DNA of 64,000 bases from an uncultured Christensenellaceae bacterium (GTDB taxonomy: Bacteria; Bacillota; Clostridia; Christensenellales; UBA3700): contig CALWRI010000005.1 in NCBI GenBank assembly GCA_944383905.1, forward strand, positions 43,583 to 107,582, in the 5' to 3' direction. A program made the position numbers and the translations under genes. This document shows, in pieces, positions 53,437 through 61,377 of this stretch (the first letter of the stretch is position 1; the number at the start of each line of letters is the position of its first letter). The notes beneath the pieces are model-generated. The model was not told where the DNA came from. It did no database searches and saw only the letters and a program-made list of their open reading frames with translations.

Positions 53437-54927
53437 ATGGCTGTTCAAACAAAATTTAATAAGTACGAAAACGACAGACTCGTAACGCAAAAGTGCGAGC
53501 AAACGGTGCTTGCGTGTTCGATAGACACGGCGCTCAAGGGCGGCGCGGACAAGGTTCTCTGCAAGAGAGCGACAGTATCCGGGCTTCACGCTTCGGCAAC
53601 GGACGGGCAGGCGACGATAAGCGGAAAACTCAATGTAAAGGCGGTTTATCTGACGACGGAAGGCGAACTCGAAAGCGCGGATTACTTATCCGATTTTTCA
53701 AAGACCGTCGCTTGTTCCGACGCAAAAGAAGGCGGAGAGATATTCGTTTCGGCGTGCGTTGTAGACGTACAGGCGGCGACCGAAGGCGACATGATCAAGA
53801 TGCAGACGGTGGTCGAGCTTTGTCCCAAAGTCGTGGTGCACGAGGTCATGGATCTGCTCGAAGACATCGAAGGTGCGTTCGTAAAGAGAGCTGATTGCGA
53901 GTTTACGAAATTCGTCGGGACGACGGTTGCCGACTGTACGGCGGACGAACAGTATTCCGTGGGAGCGGTGGTGGAAAAGGTGCTTGCGTTCGACTCATCC
54001 GCGACCGTGACGAACGTGAAGAACGACGGCGCCGGCACTCTCGTCGAAGGAGAAGTCTGCGTCAGCGTGGTCTATCGCAGCGACGGAAAAGCCGTGCAGA
54101 AAAACACGACGATACCCTTTGTGCAGAAGCTGGAAACGGGAGAGGACGTCGTTAGCCTCGTGACGGCGGAAGTTAAGGATTCAAAGCTCACGATAGGCGG
54201 TTCGGCAAACGACAACGTGTTTGACATAAACGTGACGACGGAGTTGCGCGCTCTCGTGTTTTCGTCGTCGTCGGCACAGCTTGTCACGGACGCATATTGC
54301 CCGACGAAAGAACTCAAATTATCGCACCTGTGTAGGTCTTACGATAGATACGCCAATACGGTGCGCACGAGAGAGAGGATAAGCGGGAGCGTGGATACAG
54401 GTGCGGACGGCATAGGGATAAACAAGATCGTAGCCGCGTTCCGAAACGAAAACGAGATAGCTTCCGCTACTTTCGACGGCGACGGAATAGTCGCGGACGG
54501 CGTGCTCGAAGTTTGCGTCGTGTACCGCGACGACAACGAGGATTACAAGAGCGTCTGCGTCGATCTGCCCTATTCCACCTTTCTCGAGGGGGTAGGAGAA
54601 GGGGCTGCGATCGGGGTTTACGCCTGCGACGTCAGCGCAAAGGTCAAGCGCGACAGCGAGATCGAAGTCTCCGCGACGGTCTGCGCCTTTGCGGACTCGG
54701 ATGAGACTTGCTTCATAGAAGCCGTCGACGGTGCGGAAGAGGGAGAGGACGTCGCCCCGTGCGAAGACGCGGTCAGCATATATTACGCCAAGCAGGGAGA
54801 CACTCTTTGGAACGTCGCAAAAAAACTCGGCGTTCCGCCCGAGGAGATAGTCGCGCAGAATCCCTCTCTCGGAGAGGAGATAGCGGCGGGCGAAAACGTA
54901 GTGGTTTACAGAGAGGTTGCCGTGTGA
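53437..54927 (+). CDS. SPOCS (DUF3794) and LysM domain protein, spore coat/cortex type
   Basis: The 496-residue protein has repeated beta-rich SPOCS (DUF3794) units through about residue 430. A C-terminal LysM domain follows at about 447-492 (YYAKQGDTLWNVAKKLGVPP), which would bind peptidoglycan of the spore cortex or cell wall. This architecture is common in spore-forming Clostridia and resembles SafA/SpoVID-type morphogenetic proteins. The start at 53437 has GGGGG upstream; an in-frame extension to 53383 overlaps the region just after veg and lacks a site. It is just upstream of ispE. Confidence 0.9.
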   Translation: MAVQTKFNKYENDRLVTQKCEQTVLACSIDTALKGGADKVLCKRATVSGLHASATDGQATISGKLNVKAVYLTTEGELESADYLSDFSKTVACSDAKEGGEIFVSACVVDVQAATEGDMIKMQTVVELCPKVVVHEVMDLLEDIEGAFVKRADCEFTKFVGTTVADCTADEQYSVGAVVEKVLAFDSSATVTNVKNDGAGTLVEGEVCVSVVYRSDGKAVQKNTTIPFVQKLETGEDVVSLVTAEVKDSKLTIGGSANDNVFDINVTTELRALVFSSSSAQLVTDAYCPTKELKLSHLCRSYDRYANTVRTRERISGSVDTGADGIGINKIVAAFRNENEIASATFDGDGIVADGVLEVCVVYRDDNEDYKSVCVDLPYSTFLEGVGEGAAIGVYACDVSAKVKRDSEIEVSATVCAFADSDETCFIEAVDGAEEGEDVAPCEDAVSIYYAKQGDTLWNVAKKLGVPPEEIVAQNPSLGEEIAAGENVVVYREVAV

Positions 54928-54933
54928 TATAAT
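54905..54933 (+). promoter_or_regulatory. Leaderless-type promoter for ispE
   Basis: TTTACA (54905-54910), 17 bases, TATAAT (54928-54933), six bases, ATG at 54940. It overlaps the end of the SPOCS-LysM gene. Confidence 0.75.
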
Positions 54934-54939
54934 TATCTT

Positions 54940-55749
54940 ATGGACGAAATAAAGGTCAGAGTGCACGCAAAGGTAAATCTCACTCTCGAGATCACGGGGG
55001 TGAACGGCAGAGGGTATCACGATCTTGATATGCTTTGCTGTTCCGTCGAGCCGTTCGACGAAGTGAGGGTGCGTGTCTTTGACGATATAAACGTGACCAT
55101 GGACGGCGCGCGGGCGGGCAAAGAAAACACCGCTTTCCGCGCCGCTCTTTGCGTTTTGGAGGCTTCGGGCGTATCTCTCGACGTCGATATTAAAAAAGGT
55201 ATTCCGACGGGAGCGGGTCTCGGGGGCTCGTCCGCAGACGCAAGCGCCGTGTTTTACGCGGCGACAAGGCTGGGTCTAATAGACGTAGCGGTCGCGGAAA
55301 AGCTGTGCGTGAAAGTCGGAAGCGACGTCGCCTATATGATGCGCGGCGGATATTGCAGACTGCGCGGAGAGGGGGAAAAGATAACCCCGCTCGGAGATGC
55401 GGATTTTACGCTCGCGCTCGTTCAGAAAGAAATCGGGGCGTCAACTGCGGACGTATACAGGGGTTACGACGAGCATCCCGTCAAAGGACTCGGCGTGGAC
55501 GCCGTGTTGAGAGGAGAAAAATTTTACAATGTGCTTGAACGCTCCGCGACAAGGCTTTGCTCTTCGATAAACGAGGTGAAGCGCAGGCTTTCGCAGCTGT
55601 ACGGCAACGCCTGCATGACGGGGAGCGGAAGCGCGGTTTTTTCCGTCGTCAACGACGGGGAGAACGAAAAACTGCTCAAAGAGAAGTTTGCCGACTGCGC
55701 GTTCGCCCGTCTGGTAAAGACGGTTCCCGCGGGCATAGAGGAGATCTGA
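54940..55749 (+). CDS. ispE: 4-diphosphocytidyl-2-C-methyl-D-erythritol kinase
   Basis: IspE phosphorylates CDP-methylerythritol in the MEP isoprenoid pathway. The 269-residue protein is a GHMP kinase. It starts with VRVHAKVNLTLEITGVNGRG, has the ATP loop PTGAGLGGSSADASA near 87-101, and the C-terminal motif NACMTGSGSAVFSVV. The length is slightly below the usual 280-290. No Shine-Dalgarno site is present. A consensus promoter placed at the end of the upstream gene puts the transcription start at or next to the ATG. Confidence 0.95.
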   Translation: MDEIKVRVHAKVNLTLEITGVNGRGYHDLDMLCCSVEPFDEVRVRVFDDINVTMDGARAGKENTAFRAALCVLEASGVSLDVDIKKGIPTGAGLGGSSADASAVFYAATRLGLIDVAVAEKLCVKVGSDVAYMMRGGYCRLRGEGEKITPLGDADFTLALVQKEIGASTADVYRGYDEHPVKGLGVDAVLRGEKFYNVLERSATRLCSSINEVKRRLSQLYGNACMTGSGSAVFSVVNDGENEKLLKEKFADCAFARLVKTVPAGIEEI

Positions 55750-55755
55750 AACCGC

Positions 55756-55783
55756 TCCCGCCGAAAGGCGGGATTATTATTTT
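55756..55783 (+). terminator. Intrinsic terminator after ispE
   Basis: TCCCGCC, GAAA tetraloop, GGCGGGA, then a T-rich tract. Confidence 0.82.
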
Positions 55784-55971
55784 CGGGGACATTTATCCCG
55801 ACAGTTCCGGTATTTCGGTTTGATAACGCTGGCATTTCGCCCGCGTTTTTTTCTTAACAATTACGATACGCGCTTTGAAAAGCAGATCCGCAAAAGGAAT
55901 GACGTTTGCACGCCGAAGGGCAGGAATAAACGGCGCAAAGCTGTCAATAATCTCTCGCGGAGGACAAAGGC

Positions 55972-56505
55972 ATGAAAAAAGTTTTTATTCTGATAGCGGC
56001 GCTTGCGGCGCTTTTTATTGCGATCAACGTATTTGCGGGCAACGAAGAAGAAAAAGAAGTAAACGCGGATTATCTGAGGATACATATCAGGGCAAACAGC
56101 AATTCGGACGCCGACCAGAGTGTGAAATATGAGGTCAAGGCGGCGGTCGTCGAAGCGCTTACGCCTCTTGTCTCGGGTGCGAGATCCAAAGAACAGGCAG
56201 AAGAGACAATTTCGGAAAATCTTTGGCTCATTGACGAGACGAGCGAGCGCGTGCTCCGCGAAAACGGTTTTTATTACGGCGCGAAGGCAAGGTTATGTGA
56301 CGAACAATTCCCCACGAGAACGTACGGAGATCTGACCCTGGAAAGCGGCGTATACGACGCGCTCATCGTCGATCTCGGCAGCGGAGAAGGCGACAATTGG
56401 TGGTGCGTCGTGTTTCCGCCTCTCTGTTTCGTCGCGGACGGAGAGGGAGAAGATGTTACATACAAATCGCTTATAGTCGAATGGTTTGAAAAGCTGTTCG
56501 GCTGA
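55972..56505 (+). CDS. spoIIR: Stage II sporulation protein R
   Basis: SpoIIR is the forespore-made signal that triggers SpoIIGA to process pro-sigma-E in the mother cell. The 177-residue protein has an N-terminal signal segment (about 4-22) and the family core DYLRIHIRANSNSDADQSVK, then ERVLRENGFYYGAKARL, with FPTRTYGDLTLESGVYDAL and WWCVVFPPLCF. A GGAGG site precedes the ATG. A sigma-F promoter is expected, but I could not place one with confidence. sleB follows after ten bases. Confidence 0.95.
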   Translation: MKKVFILIAALAALFIAINVFAGNEEEKEVNADYLRIHIRANSNSDADQSVKYEVKAAVVEALTPLVSGARSKEQAEETISENLWLIDETSERVLRENGFYYGAKARLCDEQFPTRTYGDLTLESGVYDALIVDLGSGEGDNWWCVVFPPLCFVADGEGEDVTYKSLIVEWFEKLFG

Positions 56506-56515
56506 CAGGAGGGTT

Positions 56516-57214
56516 ATGAACAAGACAAAAGCAGTCAGAGTGCTGTGCGCCGCGCTCGTACTCGCGGTGATAGCCTTGCCGATATTTTTATACGGCGGCA
56601 CGGACGCGTCCGAGACGCAGGAAAGCGCGGTGCTGAAAGTCGGTTCGAGCGGATCGCAGGTCAAGACGCTTCAGACGAAACTCAACAACTGGGGATACGA
56701 CACGGGCACGGTGGACGGGATATTCGGCTCGAAGACGCAGGCTGCGGTCAAGCGCTTTCAGCAAAAGAACGGTCTCGTCGTGGACGGTATAGTGGGAGCA
56801 AAGACGGCGGCGGCGCTCGGCATGACGCTTTCTTCGTCGTCCAGCTCAAACAGCAGCTATTCGTCGCAGGACGTCTATCTTCTCGCCAAGTGCATACACG
56901 CCGAAGCGAGAGGAGAGCCTTATATGGGGCAGGTAGCCGTGGGCGCCGTGGTGCTCAACAGGGTGAAGAGCAGCAGCTTCCCCAATACGATCTCCGGCGT
57001 TATTTATCAGCCTTACGCGTTTACCGCGGTCATCGACGGGCAGATGAATCTGGAGCCGAATCAGACTGCTTACAACGCCGCGCGCGACGCTATGAACGGC
57101 TGGGATCCGACCAACGGCTGCATCTATTATTACAATCCTGCGACAGCCACGAGTTCGTGGATATGGTCGCGCAAAGTGATGATAACGATCGGCAAGCACA
57201 AATTCGCGATATGA
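56516..57214 (+). CDS. sleB: Spore cortex-lytic enzyme SleB
   Basis: SleB is a lytic transglycosylase that opens the spore cortex during germination. The 232-residue protein has a signal peptide (about 1-30), a peptidoglycan-binding domain at about 38-100 (VGSSGSQVKTLQTKLNNWGY), a Ser-rich linker, and the Hydrolase_2 domain at about 120-230. The catalytic Glu lies in KCIHAEARGEPYMGQ. The start at 56516 has AGGAGG upstream. ypeB follows after nine bases, the standard pair. Confidence 0.95.
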   Translation: MNKTKAVRVLCAALVLAVIALPIFLYGGTDASETQESAVLKVGSSGSQVKTLQTKLNNWGYDTGTVDGIFGSKTQAAVKRFQQKNGLVVDGIVGAKTAAALGMTLSSSSSSNSSYSSQDVYLLAKCIHAEARGEPYMGQVAVGAVVLNRVKSSSFPNTISGVIYQPYAFTAVIDGQMNLEPNQTAYNAARDAMNGWDPTNGCIYYYNPATATSSWIWSRKVMITIGKHKFAI

Positions 57215-57223
57215 GAGGTGGAT

Positions 57224-58591
57224 ATGGATTCTAATACACTAAAAGAAAGGATGAGCGTCAAAAAGATCGTATTATATGCCCTGATAGCCGCAGTGGCGTT
57301 GCTCGCGATTGCGGTGATAACGCTGGGTGTGTTGCTGGGCAGCGTCACGGATGACAGAAACGGACTTGCCGTGAACAGAGAAAACGCGTATCTGTCTTCA
57401 TATTACACTCTTACGGACAGCCTTTTGCAAATCGAAAACAATCTGGGAAAGATGAGGGTCGTGAGAACGCCCGCGCTGCAATCCGAGTTGTTGACGAAAA
57501 CGGCGATCGATGCCGAAGTGGCGGAGCAGTGCCTGACCGCTTTGAGCGTTGCGGGCGCGGATATGCAGGGAACGGTCAAGTTCTGCAACCAGGTCGGAGA
57601 TTACAGTCTCTATTTATTGCGCAAACTTGATGGCGATGAGAGCCTTTCCGAGACCGATTATTCGACTCTTTCCAAGCTGTACGAGGCGACGTATTCTCTC
57701 GGGGTAAAACTCAATTCTCTTTCGGACAAGATCTCCTCGGGAGAGTATTCGTTCGCGGACTTCGGCAAGAAGGACGACGAATTCGCGTCGATTGCCTCGG
57801 ATATTGCGGACGGCGCGATCGAATATCCCGCGCTTATTTACGACGGACCTTTCAGCGACGGGCTCGAAGATCCCGATCCCGTTGCTCTCGAAGGAGAGGA
57901 GATAGACGAAAACGAGGGCAAGGAGATATTGAAAAACACATATCTGACCGATTACGAAAACGCGAGTGTCTCGTTTCAGGGAGAGCTGGACGGTGTTCTG
58001 CAATGCTATTCCTATACTTTCAGATCGGGCAAGGCGTCGGGGAACGCGCTGTTGAGCAAGAAGGGCGGCAAGCTCGTGATGCTCGACGTCAACGATACTG
58101 TGTCGTCTCCCGCGTTCACCAAGGAGCAGGGCGTCGAACTCGCCGTGCAGTACTGCAAAAAGACGGGACTCGTCGGGATGAAGGCGGTCTGGTCCTGCGT
58201 GACGGACAGCGAGCTTTACGTCAATCTGTGTTACGAGCAGGACGGGATAATATTCTATCCCGATATGGTGAAGATCAAGGTTTCGCTCGAGACGGGCAAG
58301 ATAACGGGGTACGAAGGCAGAGAATATCTGTACAATCATACCGAACGCGACGGCGATTACGTCGTTGCGGTGACGGAGGAAGAAGCGCTTGCGGTCGGTT
58401 ACGGAGAAATGACGGTTGAGAGCGTCAGGCTTGCGGTAATCCCGCTCAATGCCGGCGGCGAGAGACTGACTTACGAGGTTTACGGTACGGTGGACGGCTA
58501 CGGGTTTTTCGTCTATGTCGACGCGGCGACGGGTCAGGACGTCAGGGTGCTTCAGGTAATAGACAGCGACGAAGGCGAATTGCTTATGTGA
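57224..58591 (+). CDS. ypeB: Germination protein YpeB
   Basis: YpeB is needed to keep SleB in the dormant spore and control it. The 455-residue protein has an N-terminal transmembrane anchor at about 14-36, a helical region to about 200, and PepSY domains in the C-terminal half, including LETGKITGYEGREYLYNH and YGFFVYVDAATGQDVRVLQV. The ATG at 57224 follows a GAGAGGTG site; a GTG two codons earlier is possible. Direct neighbour of sleB, with spoIIR upstream. Confidence 0.94.
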   Translation: MDSNTLKERMSVKKIVLYALIAAVALLAIAVITLGVLLGSVTDDRNGLAVNRENAYLSSYYTLTDSLLQIENNLGKMRVVRTPALQSELLTKTAIDAEVAEQCLTALSVAGADMQGTVKFCNQVGDYSLYLLRKLDGDESLSETDYSTLSKLYEATYSLGVKLNSLSDKISSGEYSFADFGKKDDEFASIASDIADGAIEYPALIYDGPFSDGLEDPDPVALEGEEIDENEGKEILKNTYLTDYENASVSFQGELDGVLQCYSYTFRSGKASGNALLSKKGGKLVMLDVNDTVSSPAFTKEQGVELAVQYCKKTGLVGMKAVWSCVTDSELYVNLCYEQDGIIFYPDMVKIKVSLETGKITGYEGREYLYNHTERDGDYVVAVTEEEALAVGYGEMTVESVRLAVIPLNAGGERLTYEVYGTVDGYGFFVYVDAATGQDVRVLQVIDSDEGELLM

Positions 58592-58639
58592 AGGCAAACC
58601 GCTTTGGCTCGGCGGCAATTGAATAAGATATGCGCACGG

Positions 58640-58669
58640 CGCGCGGACAGCGATATGTCCGCGCGTTTT
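58640..58669 (+). terminator. Intrinsic terminator of spoIIR-sleB-ypeB
   Basis: CGCGCGGACA, six-base loop, TGTCCGCGCG, then TTTT. Confidence 0.82.
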
Positions 58670-58757
58670 CCGCTGTAGCGAGGAATTGGGACAGGAAGAG
58701 TAAAAAAAACGGGTTGAAAGCGTCCGAAAAGGCGAAAAAGCGATAATAACGGCAGTC

Positions 58758-58786
58758 TTGAAATGCGTTTCCGTCTATGGTATAAT
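58758..58786 (+). promoter_or_regulatory. Sigma-A promoter for TIR-like gene
   Basis: TTGAAA (58758-58763), 17 bases, TATAAT (58781-58786), 27 bases before the ATG. Confidence 0.82.
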
Positions 58787-58813
58787 GGTAAAAAACCGGG
58801 GGAGGAGACGGAT

Positions 58814-59512
58814 ATGCCGAGATTTGATTTTTATGTGGCTTTTCCGTTCGACGATTACGACGGCGCGGCGAAGTTCGTCAGGGCGTTGCAGTCGGCAGGC
58901 AGGACTTGTTTTACCGACTCTTATATCTGTGAAGAAGTGCTGCGCGAAGAAGACGTGAGCGTCTCGCTCGATTACAGCGACGGCGCGGTGATAATCATAG
59001 GAGAAAACAGCGACGGTACTGTCCGTATGGCTGAACTTGCCGCAGGGATAGGGCTACCCGTTTCGCTTATCGTGCCGCAGGGTAAGGCTGTGCCGAAGAG
59101 TATTGCGGGATACGAGGGACTCAAAATCTATGCGCGGGGCGGAGAAGAGTGGGAAAAGGCAGTTGCCGACGCGATCGTCAAAGACAATCCAATAGACGAG
59201 GACACCGCTCGGCTTCTCAAAATGATGTCGGTATTCGAGCAGGACAACGGCAGGTTCGAGATAGAGTTTTCGCTCAAGAAATTATCTGCTCTCCGCAGAG
59301 CTGCAAAAGTCAGACAAGAACTTGTCCCCGTATACATAAAAGGGATATTCGAGAGTGCGAAACTCGATTGGAACAACGCCGATAAAGAAGAACTCACAGG
59401 CTGGTGGGACGCCTTGACGTTTGCAAGAGAAAATGCCGGCAGCGGATCGCTTGCCGACATCAGACTTCTTGAATCGATAATGTACAGGGTCAGGAAAGTT
59501 CTGTTTCCCTGA
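58814..59512 (+). CDS. TIR-like domain protein (tentative)
   Basis: The first 120 of 232 residues follow the TIR plan. They have strand 1 RFDFYVAFPF, a helix with KFVRALQSAGR, strand 2 TCFTDS, then VSVSLDYSDGAVIIIGENS, and a helix VRMAELAAGIGLPVSLIV. Glu74 in that helix sits where TIR NADases have the catalytic Glu. The C-terminal 110 residues are helical and unrecognised. TIR proteins in bacteria signal in phage defence or cleave NAD+, but no partner gene is adjacent. It has its own promoter and terminator. The start at 58814 has GGAGGAG. A general nucleoside-2-deoxyribosyltransferase-like fold is an alternative. Confidence 0.55.
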   Translation: MPRFDFYVAFPFDDYDGAAKFVRALQSAGRTCFTDSYICEEVLREEDVSVSLDYSDGAVIIIGENSDGTVRMAELAAGIGLPVSLIVPQGKAVPKSIAGYEGLKIYARGGEEWEKAVADAIVKDNPIDEDTARLLKMMSVFEQDNGRFEIEFSLKKLSALRRAAKVRQELVPVYIKGIFESAKLDWNNADKEELTGWWDALTFARENAGSGSLADIRLLESIMYRVRKVLFP

Positions 59513-59546
59513 ATATGTTTTTATACTGTTTATCAACACGGGTACG

Positions 59547-59577
59547 AAAATCCGCGACGAATCCGTCGCGGATTTTT
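59547..59577. terminator. Bidirectional terminator
   Basis: AAAATCCGCGACG, short loop, CGTCGCGGATTTT between convergent genes. Confidence 0.92.
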
Positions 59578-59804
59578 CAAAGCGTTATTTCGACTATCGT
59601 TTTGCCTTCTTTGTTTTTCACTTCTACCAACTTCAGTTTTCCGAAGTTTTTGCGCGCCTTTTTCAGCTCTCTGGCAAGTTCGCCTACGGACGGCTTTTTG
59701 TGCGAGTCGTCATCTTTCATGACGTATTTTACTATCCCCCATGCTGCGATTCGGGTAGGGAGATACAGCTTTATTTTTTTGTCGTTGTTTACAAATATCT
59801 TCAT
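59577..59804 (-). CDS. Small protein, companion of XRE regulator
   Basis: The 75-residue protein starts MKIFVNNDKKIKLYLPTRIA and ends with KLVEVKNKEGKTIVEITL. Its strand-helix-strand pattern resembles the C-terminal part of the XRE protein just upstream (KVNIPYKLGKAF...VDIKSKDGDTVKIIVE), so the two may share a fold and interact. The start is uncertain: the ATG at 59804 has no clear ribosome site, and TTG codons at 59825 and 59822 overlap the end of the XRE gene. Translational coupling is likely. Function unknown. Confidence 0.65.
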   Translation of the reverse strand: MKIFVNNDKKIKLYLPTRIAAWGIVKYVMKDDDSHKKPSVGELARELKKARKNFGKLKLVEVKNKEGKTIVEITL

Positions 59805-59808
59805 ATCG

Positions 59809-60312
59809 TCAGAGTTGCTCAACAATTATTTTTACTGTGTCGCCGTCTTTGCTTTTAATGTCTACGATCGTGCCGAGAAGTCCCATCTTTACCATTTCGT
59901 CTATCTGGTCGAAGTCGACGTTCTGCAATACCGATTCGCTCTTGTTTCCCATAGAGATTCCCGATGTCAGAAAGGCTTTGCCGAGTTTATAGGGGATGTT
60001 GACTTTGACTGTGTCGTTGTCCGAGCTCTCTACCTGGATCTTTAGCAGGAGTTTGTCGGGATTCAGCGTTTCGGGATTTACTGCAGTAGCGTTTTGCTGT
60101 TTTAGTCCGAGCAGTTCGTCCGTGGTTATGCCAAACAGTCCCGCAAGTGTACCGAGCAGAGTGATGTCGGGTGCGGAGAGGTCGTTTTCCCATTTGCTTA
60201 CTGCCTGAGAAGAAACGCCGCACTTTTCGCCGAGTTCTTCTTGAGTTATATTGCGCGCTTTGCGGTAATAAGCTATCCTTTGACCGAGTGTTTTATTGTC
60301 GATGTTGTTCAT
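59809..60312 (-). CDS. XRE-family transcriptional regulator with C-terminal sensor-like domain
   Basis: Residues about 8-63 of 167 form a Cro/C1 helix-turn-helix (RIAYYRKARNITQEELGEKC and VSSQAVSKWENDLSAPDITL). The C-terminal part is a beta-alpha-beta domain (KIQVESSDNDTVKVNIPYKL...DFDQIDEMVKMGLLG...VDIKSKDGDTVKIIV) found in regulators of membrane-stress or small-operon loci. AAAGGAG precedes the ATG. It forms an operon with the 75-residue gene downstream and perhaps the 44-residue frame upstream. An inverted repeat in the leader region is a likely operator. Confidence 0.9.
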   Translation of the reverse strand: MNNIDNKTLGQRIAYYRKARNITQEELGEKCGVSSQAVSKWENDLSAPDITLLGTLAGLFGITTDELLGLKQQNATAVNPETLNPDKLLLKIQVESSDNDTVKVNIPYKLGKAFLTSGISMGNKSESVLQNVDFDQIDEMVKMGLLGTIVDIKSKDGDTVKIIVEQL

Positions 60313-60351
60313 ATATTTATTCTCCTTTTAATTTTTGATGTTTGTTTGCGT

Positions 60352-60486
60352 TCAGATTGCCGCTGCATGCGTAAACCCGTATATCAGCGTTCTTGAATGA
60401 CAGTATTTTACGTCGACTGCCGTTGCGTTTGCGGAGCGGTAATAAATCAGCCTTTCTCCGAAGTTCATAAATTTTGTCGATTGCAT
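60352..60486 (-). CDS. Small frame (44 residues), possible truncated XRE N-terminus
   Basis: This short frame has an excellent AAAGGAGG site seven bases before its ATG and lies 39 bases before the XRE gene. Its opening FGERLIYYRSANATAV resembles LGQRIAYYRKARNITQ at the start of the XRE protein, but the helix-turn-helix is then lost. It may be a remnant of a duplicated regulator, a leader peptide, or a small protein in its own right. I see no simple frameshift that would restore a helix-turn-helix. Confidence 0.45.
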   Translation of the reverse strand: MQSTKFMNFGERLIYYRSANATAVDVKYCHSRTLIYGFTHAAAI

Positions 60487-60577
60487 TTTCGTTCCTCCTT
60501 TGACTTGCGTCCCTTTTGTGATTTCATCATATCACCGATAAAGGGCGGAATCCACATACCAAAGGTAGAAAACGTCA

Positions 60578-60610
60578 AACCGTCGGTTGAATTTTATCCA
60601 ACTGACGGTT
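60578..60610. promoter_or_regulatory. Inverted repeat in the leader of the XRE operon
   Basis: AACCGTCGGTTG, nine bases, CAACTGACGGTT: 12-base arms with one mismatch. It begins about six bases after the predicted minus-strand transcription start, so it can be an operator or an RNA hairpin. Confidence 0.65.
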
Positions 60611-60622
60611 GAACCGTATATA

Positions 60623-60651
60623 ATTATACTATGTCAGGCGTTTTATGGCAA
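60623..60651 (-). promoter_or_regulatory. Sigma-A promoter of the XRE operon
   Basis: On the minus strand TTGCCA (60646-60651), 17 bases, TATAAT (60623-60628). Confidence 0.75.
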
Positions 60652-60677
60652 CAATGTCGGTAAAGTGCGCTGTGCGC

Positions 60678-60706
60678 TTGAGAAATTTTTATATCGCGGA
60701 TATAAT
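60678..60706 (+). promoter_or_regulatory. Sigma-A promoter for glyoxalase gene
   Basis: TTGAGA (60678-60683), 17 bases, TATAAT (60701-60706), 19 bases before the ATG. Confidence 0.8.
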
Positions 60707-60725
60707 GAACAAGGAGGACAGCTTT

Positions 60726-61088
60726 ATGAAATTCAGACCCGTACATGAGAATTACAACGTGCGCGATCTTGCGCGTTCGATAGATTTTTACGGTAAGGCG
60801 CTCGGGCTCAAAGAGGTGCGCAGGATAAACGCGGACGACGGCTCGTTTATCATTGTTTATCTTCAAAGCGAAGACGGCGGTTTTCAGCTCGAACTGACTC
60901 ATCTTCGCGACTTTGACAGAAAGTACGATCTCGGCGACAACGAGTTTCATCTCGCTTTTCGCGCAGACGATTTCGAAAAGGCGCACGCGCTTCATCGCGA
61001 TATGGGGTGTATCTGTTATGAAAATGCGGAGATGGGCATATATTTCATTTCCGATCCCGACGGGTATTGGCTCGAAATAGTGCCGTAA
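60726..61088 (+). CDS. gloA: Lactoylglutathione lyase / glyoxalase I (VOC family)
   Basis: The 120-residue protein is a single-chain VOC protein with two beta-alpha-beta-beta-beta units. All four metal ligands of glyoxalase I appear in place: His7 (PVHENYNV), Glu56 (FQLELTHL), His75 (NEFHLAF) and Glu117 (YWLEIVP). The ending ISDPDGYWLEIVP is the standard signature. It probably detoxifies methylglyoxal as a thiol adduct; Clostridia often lack glutathione, so the thiol may differ. AAGGAGG precedes the ATG at 60726; in-frame codons upstream span the promoter. Confidence 0.9.
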   Translation: MKFRPVHENYNVRDLARSIDFYGKALGLKEVRRINADDGSFIIVYLQSEDGGFQLELTHLRDFDRKYDLGDNEFHLAFRADDFEKAHALHRDMGCICYENAEMGIYFISDPDGYWLEIVP

Positions 61089-61197
61089 AGAAAGTCGGAC
61101 CGATCCGAAATTTTGCGCATATAAAACCTTCTGACGTTACGGGAAGGCAAAAGTTGTTTACGTCGTAAAAAAAGTTGCAAAAGCCCCGTCAAAACTC

Positions 61198-61226
61198 TTG
61201 ACAAACTGTCTTTGCGAATATATACT
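61198..61226 (+). promoter_or_regulatory. Consensus promoter of the 23-residue peptide gene
   Basis: TTGACA (61198-61203), 17 bases, TATACT (61221-61226). The -35 is perfect. A seven-base-pair hairpin (TCCGAAA 61236-61242 with TTTCGGA 61251-61257) lies at the start of the leader. Confidence 0.82.
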
Positions 61227-61286
61227 GTGGGCGAATCCGAAAGAGTGGTTTTTCGGACGGACAACTAAATAAAGGAGGTGACTGCT

Positions 61287-61358
61287 ATGAGGTCGATATG
61301 GCGCACTTTCGTAGAGTACGTTCGCAAGTACGGCATCTACATCAGAATGACTTTCTGA
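61287..61358 (+). CDS. 23-residue cationic amphipathic peptide
   Basis: This frame is too short for normal gene calling but has a complete expression setting. It has a consensus promoter, a ribosome site AAAGGAGGTGA matching the 16S end over 11 bases, correct spacing to ATG, a TGA stop and an intrinsic terminator 20 bases later. The peptide starts MRSIWRTFVEYV and ends YIRMTF. It has five Arg/Lys, one Glu and many aromatic residues, and would form a basic amphipathic helix. There is no signal peptide or cleavage motif. It does not resemble a regulatory leader, as no structural gene follows before the terminator. A membrane-active toxin, a signalling peptide or a small regulator are all possible; I recognise no family. 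Confidence 0.7.
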   Translation: MRSIWRTFVEYVRKYGIYIRMTF

Positions 61359-61377
61359 TACCTGCGGACACAAGAGG

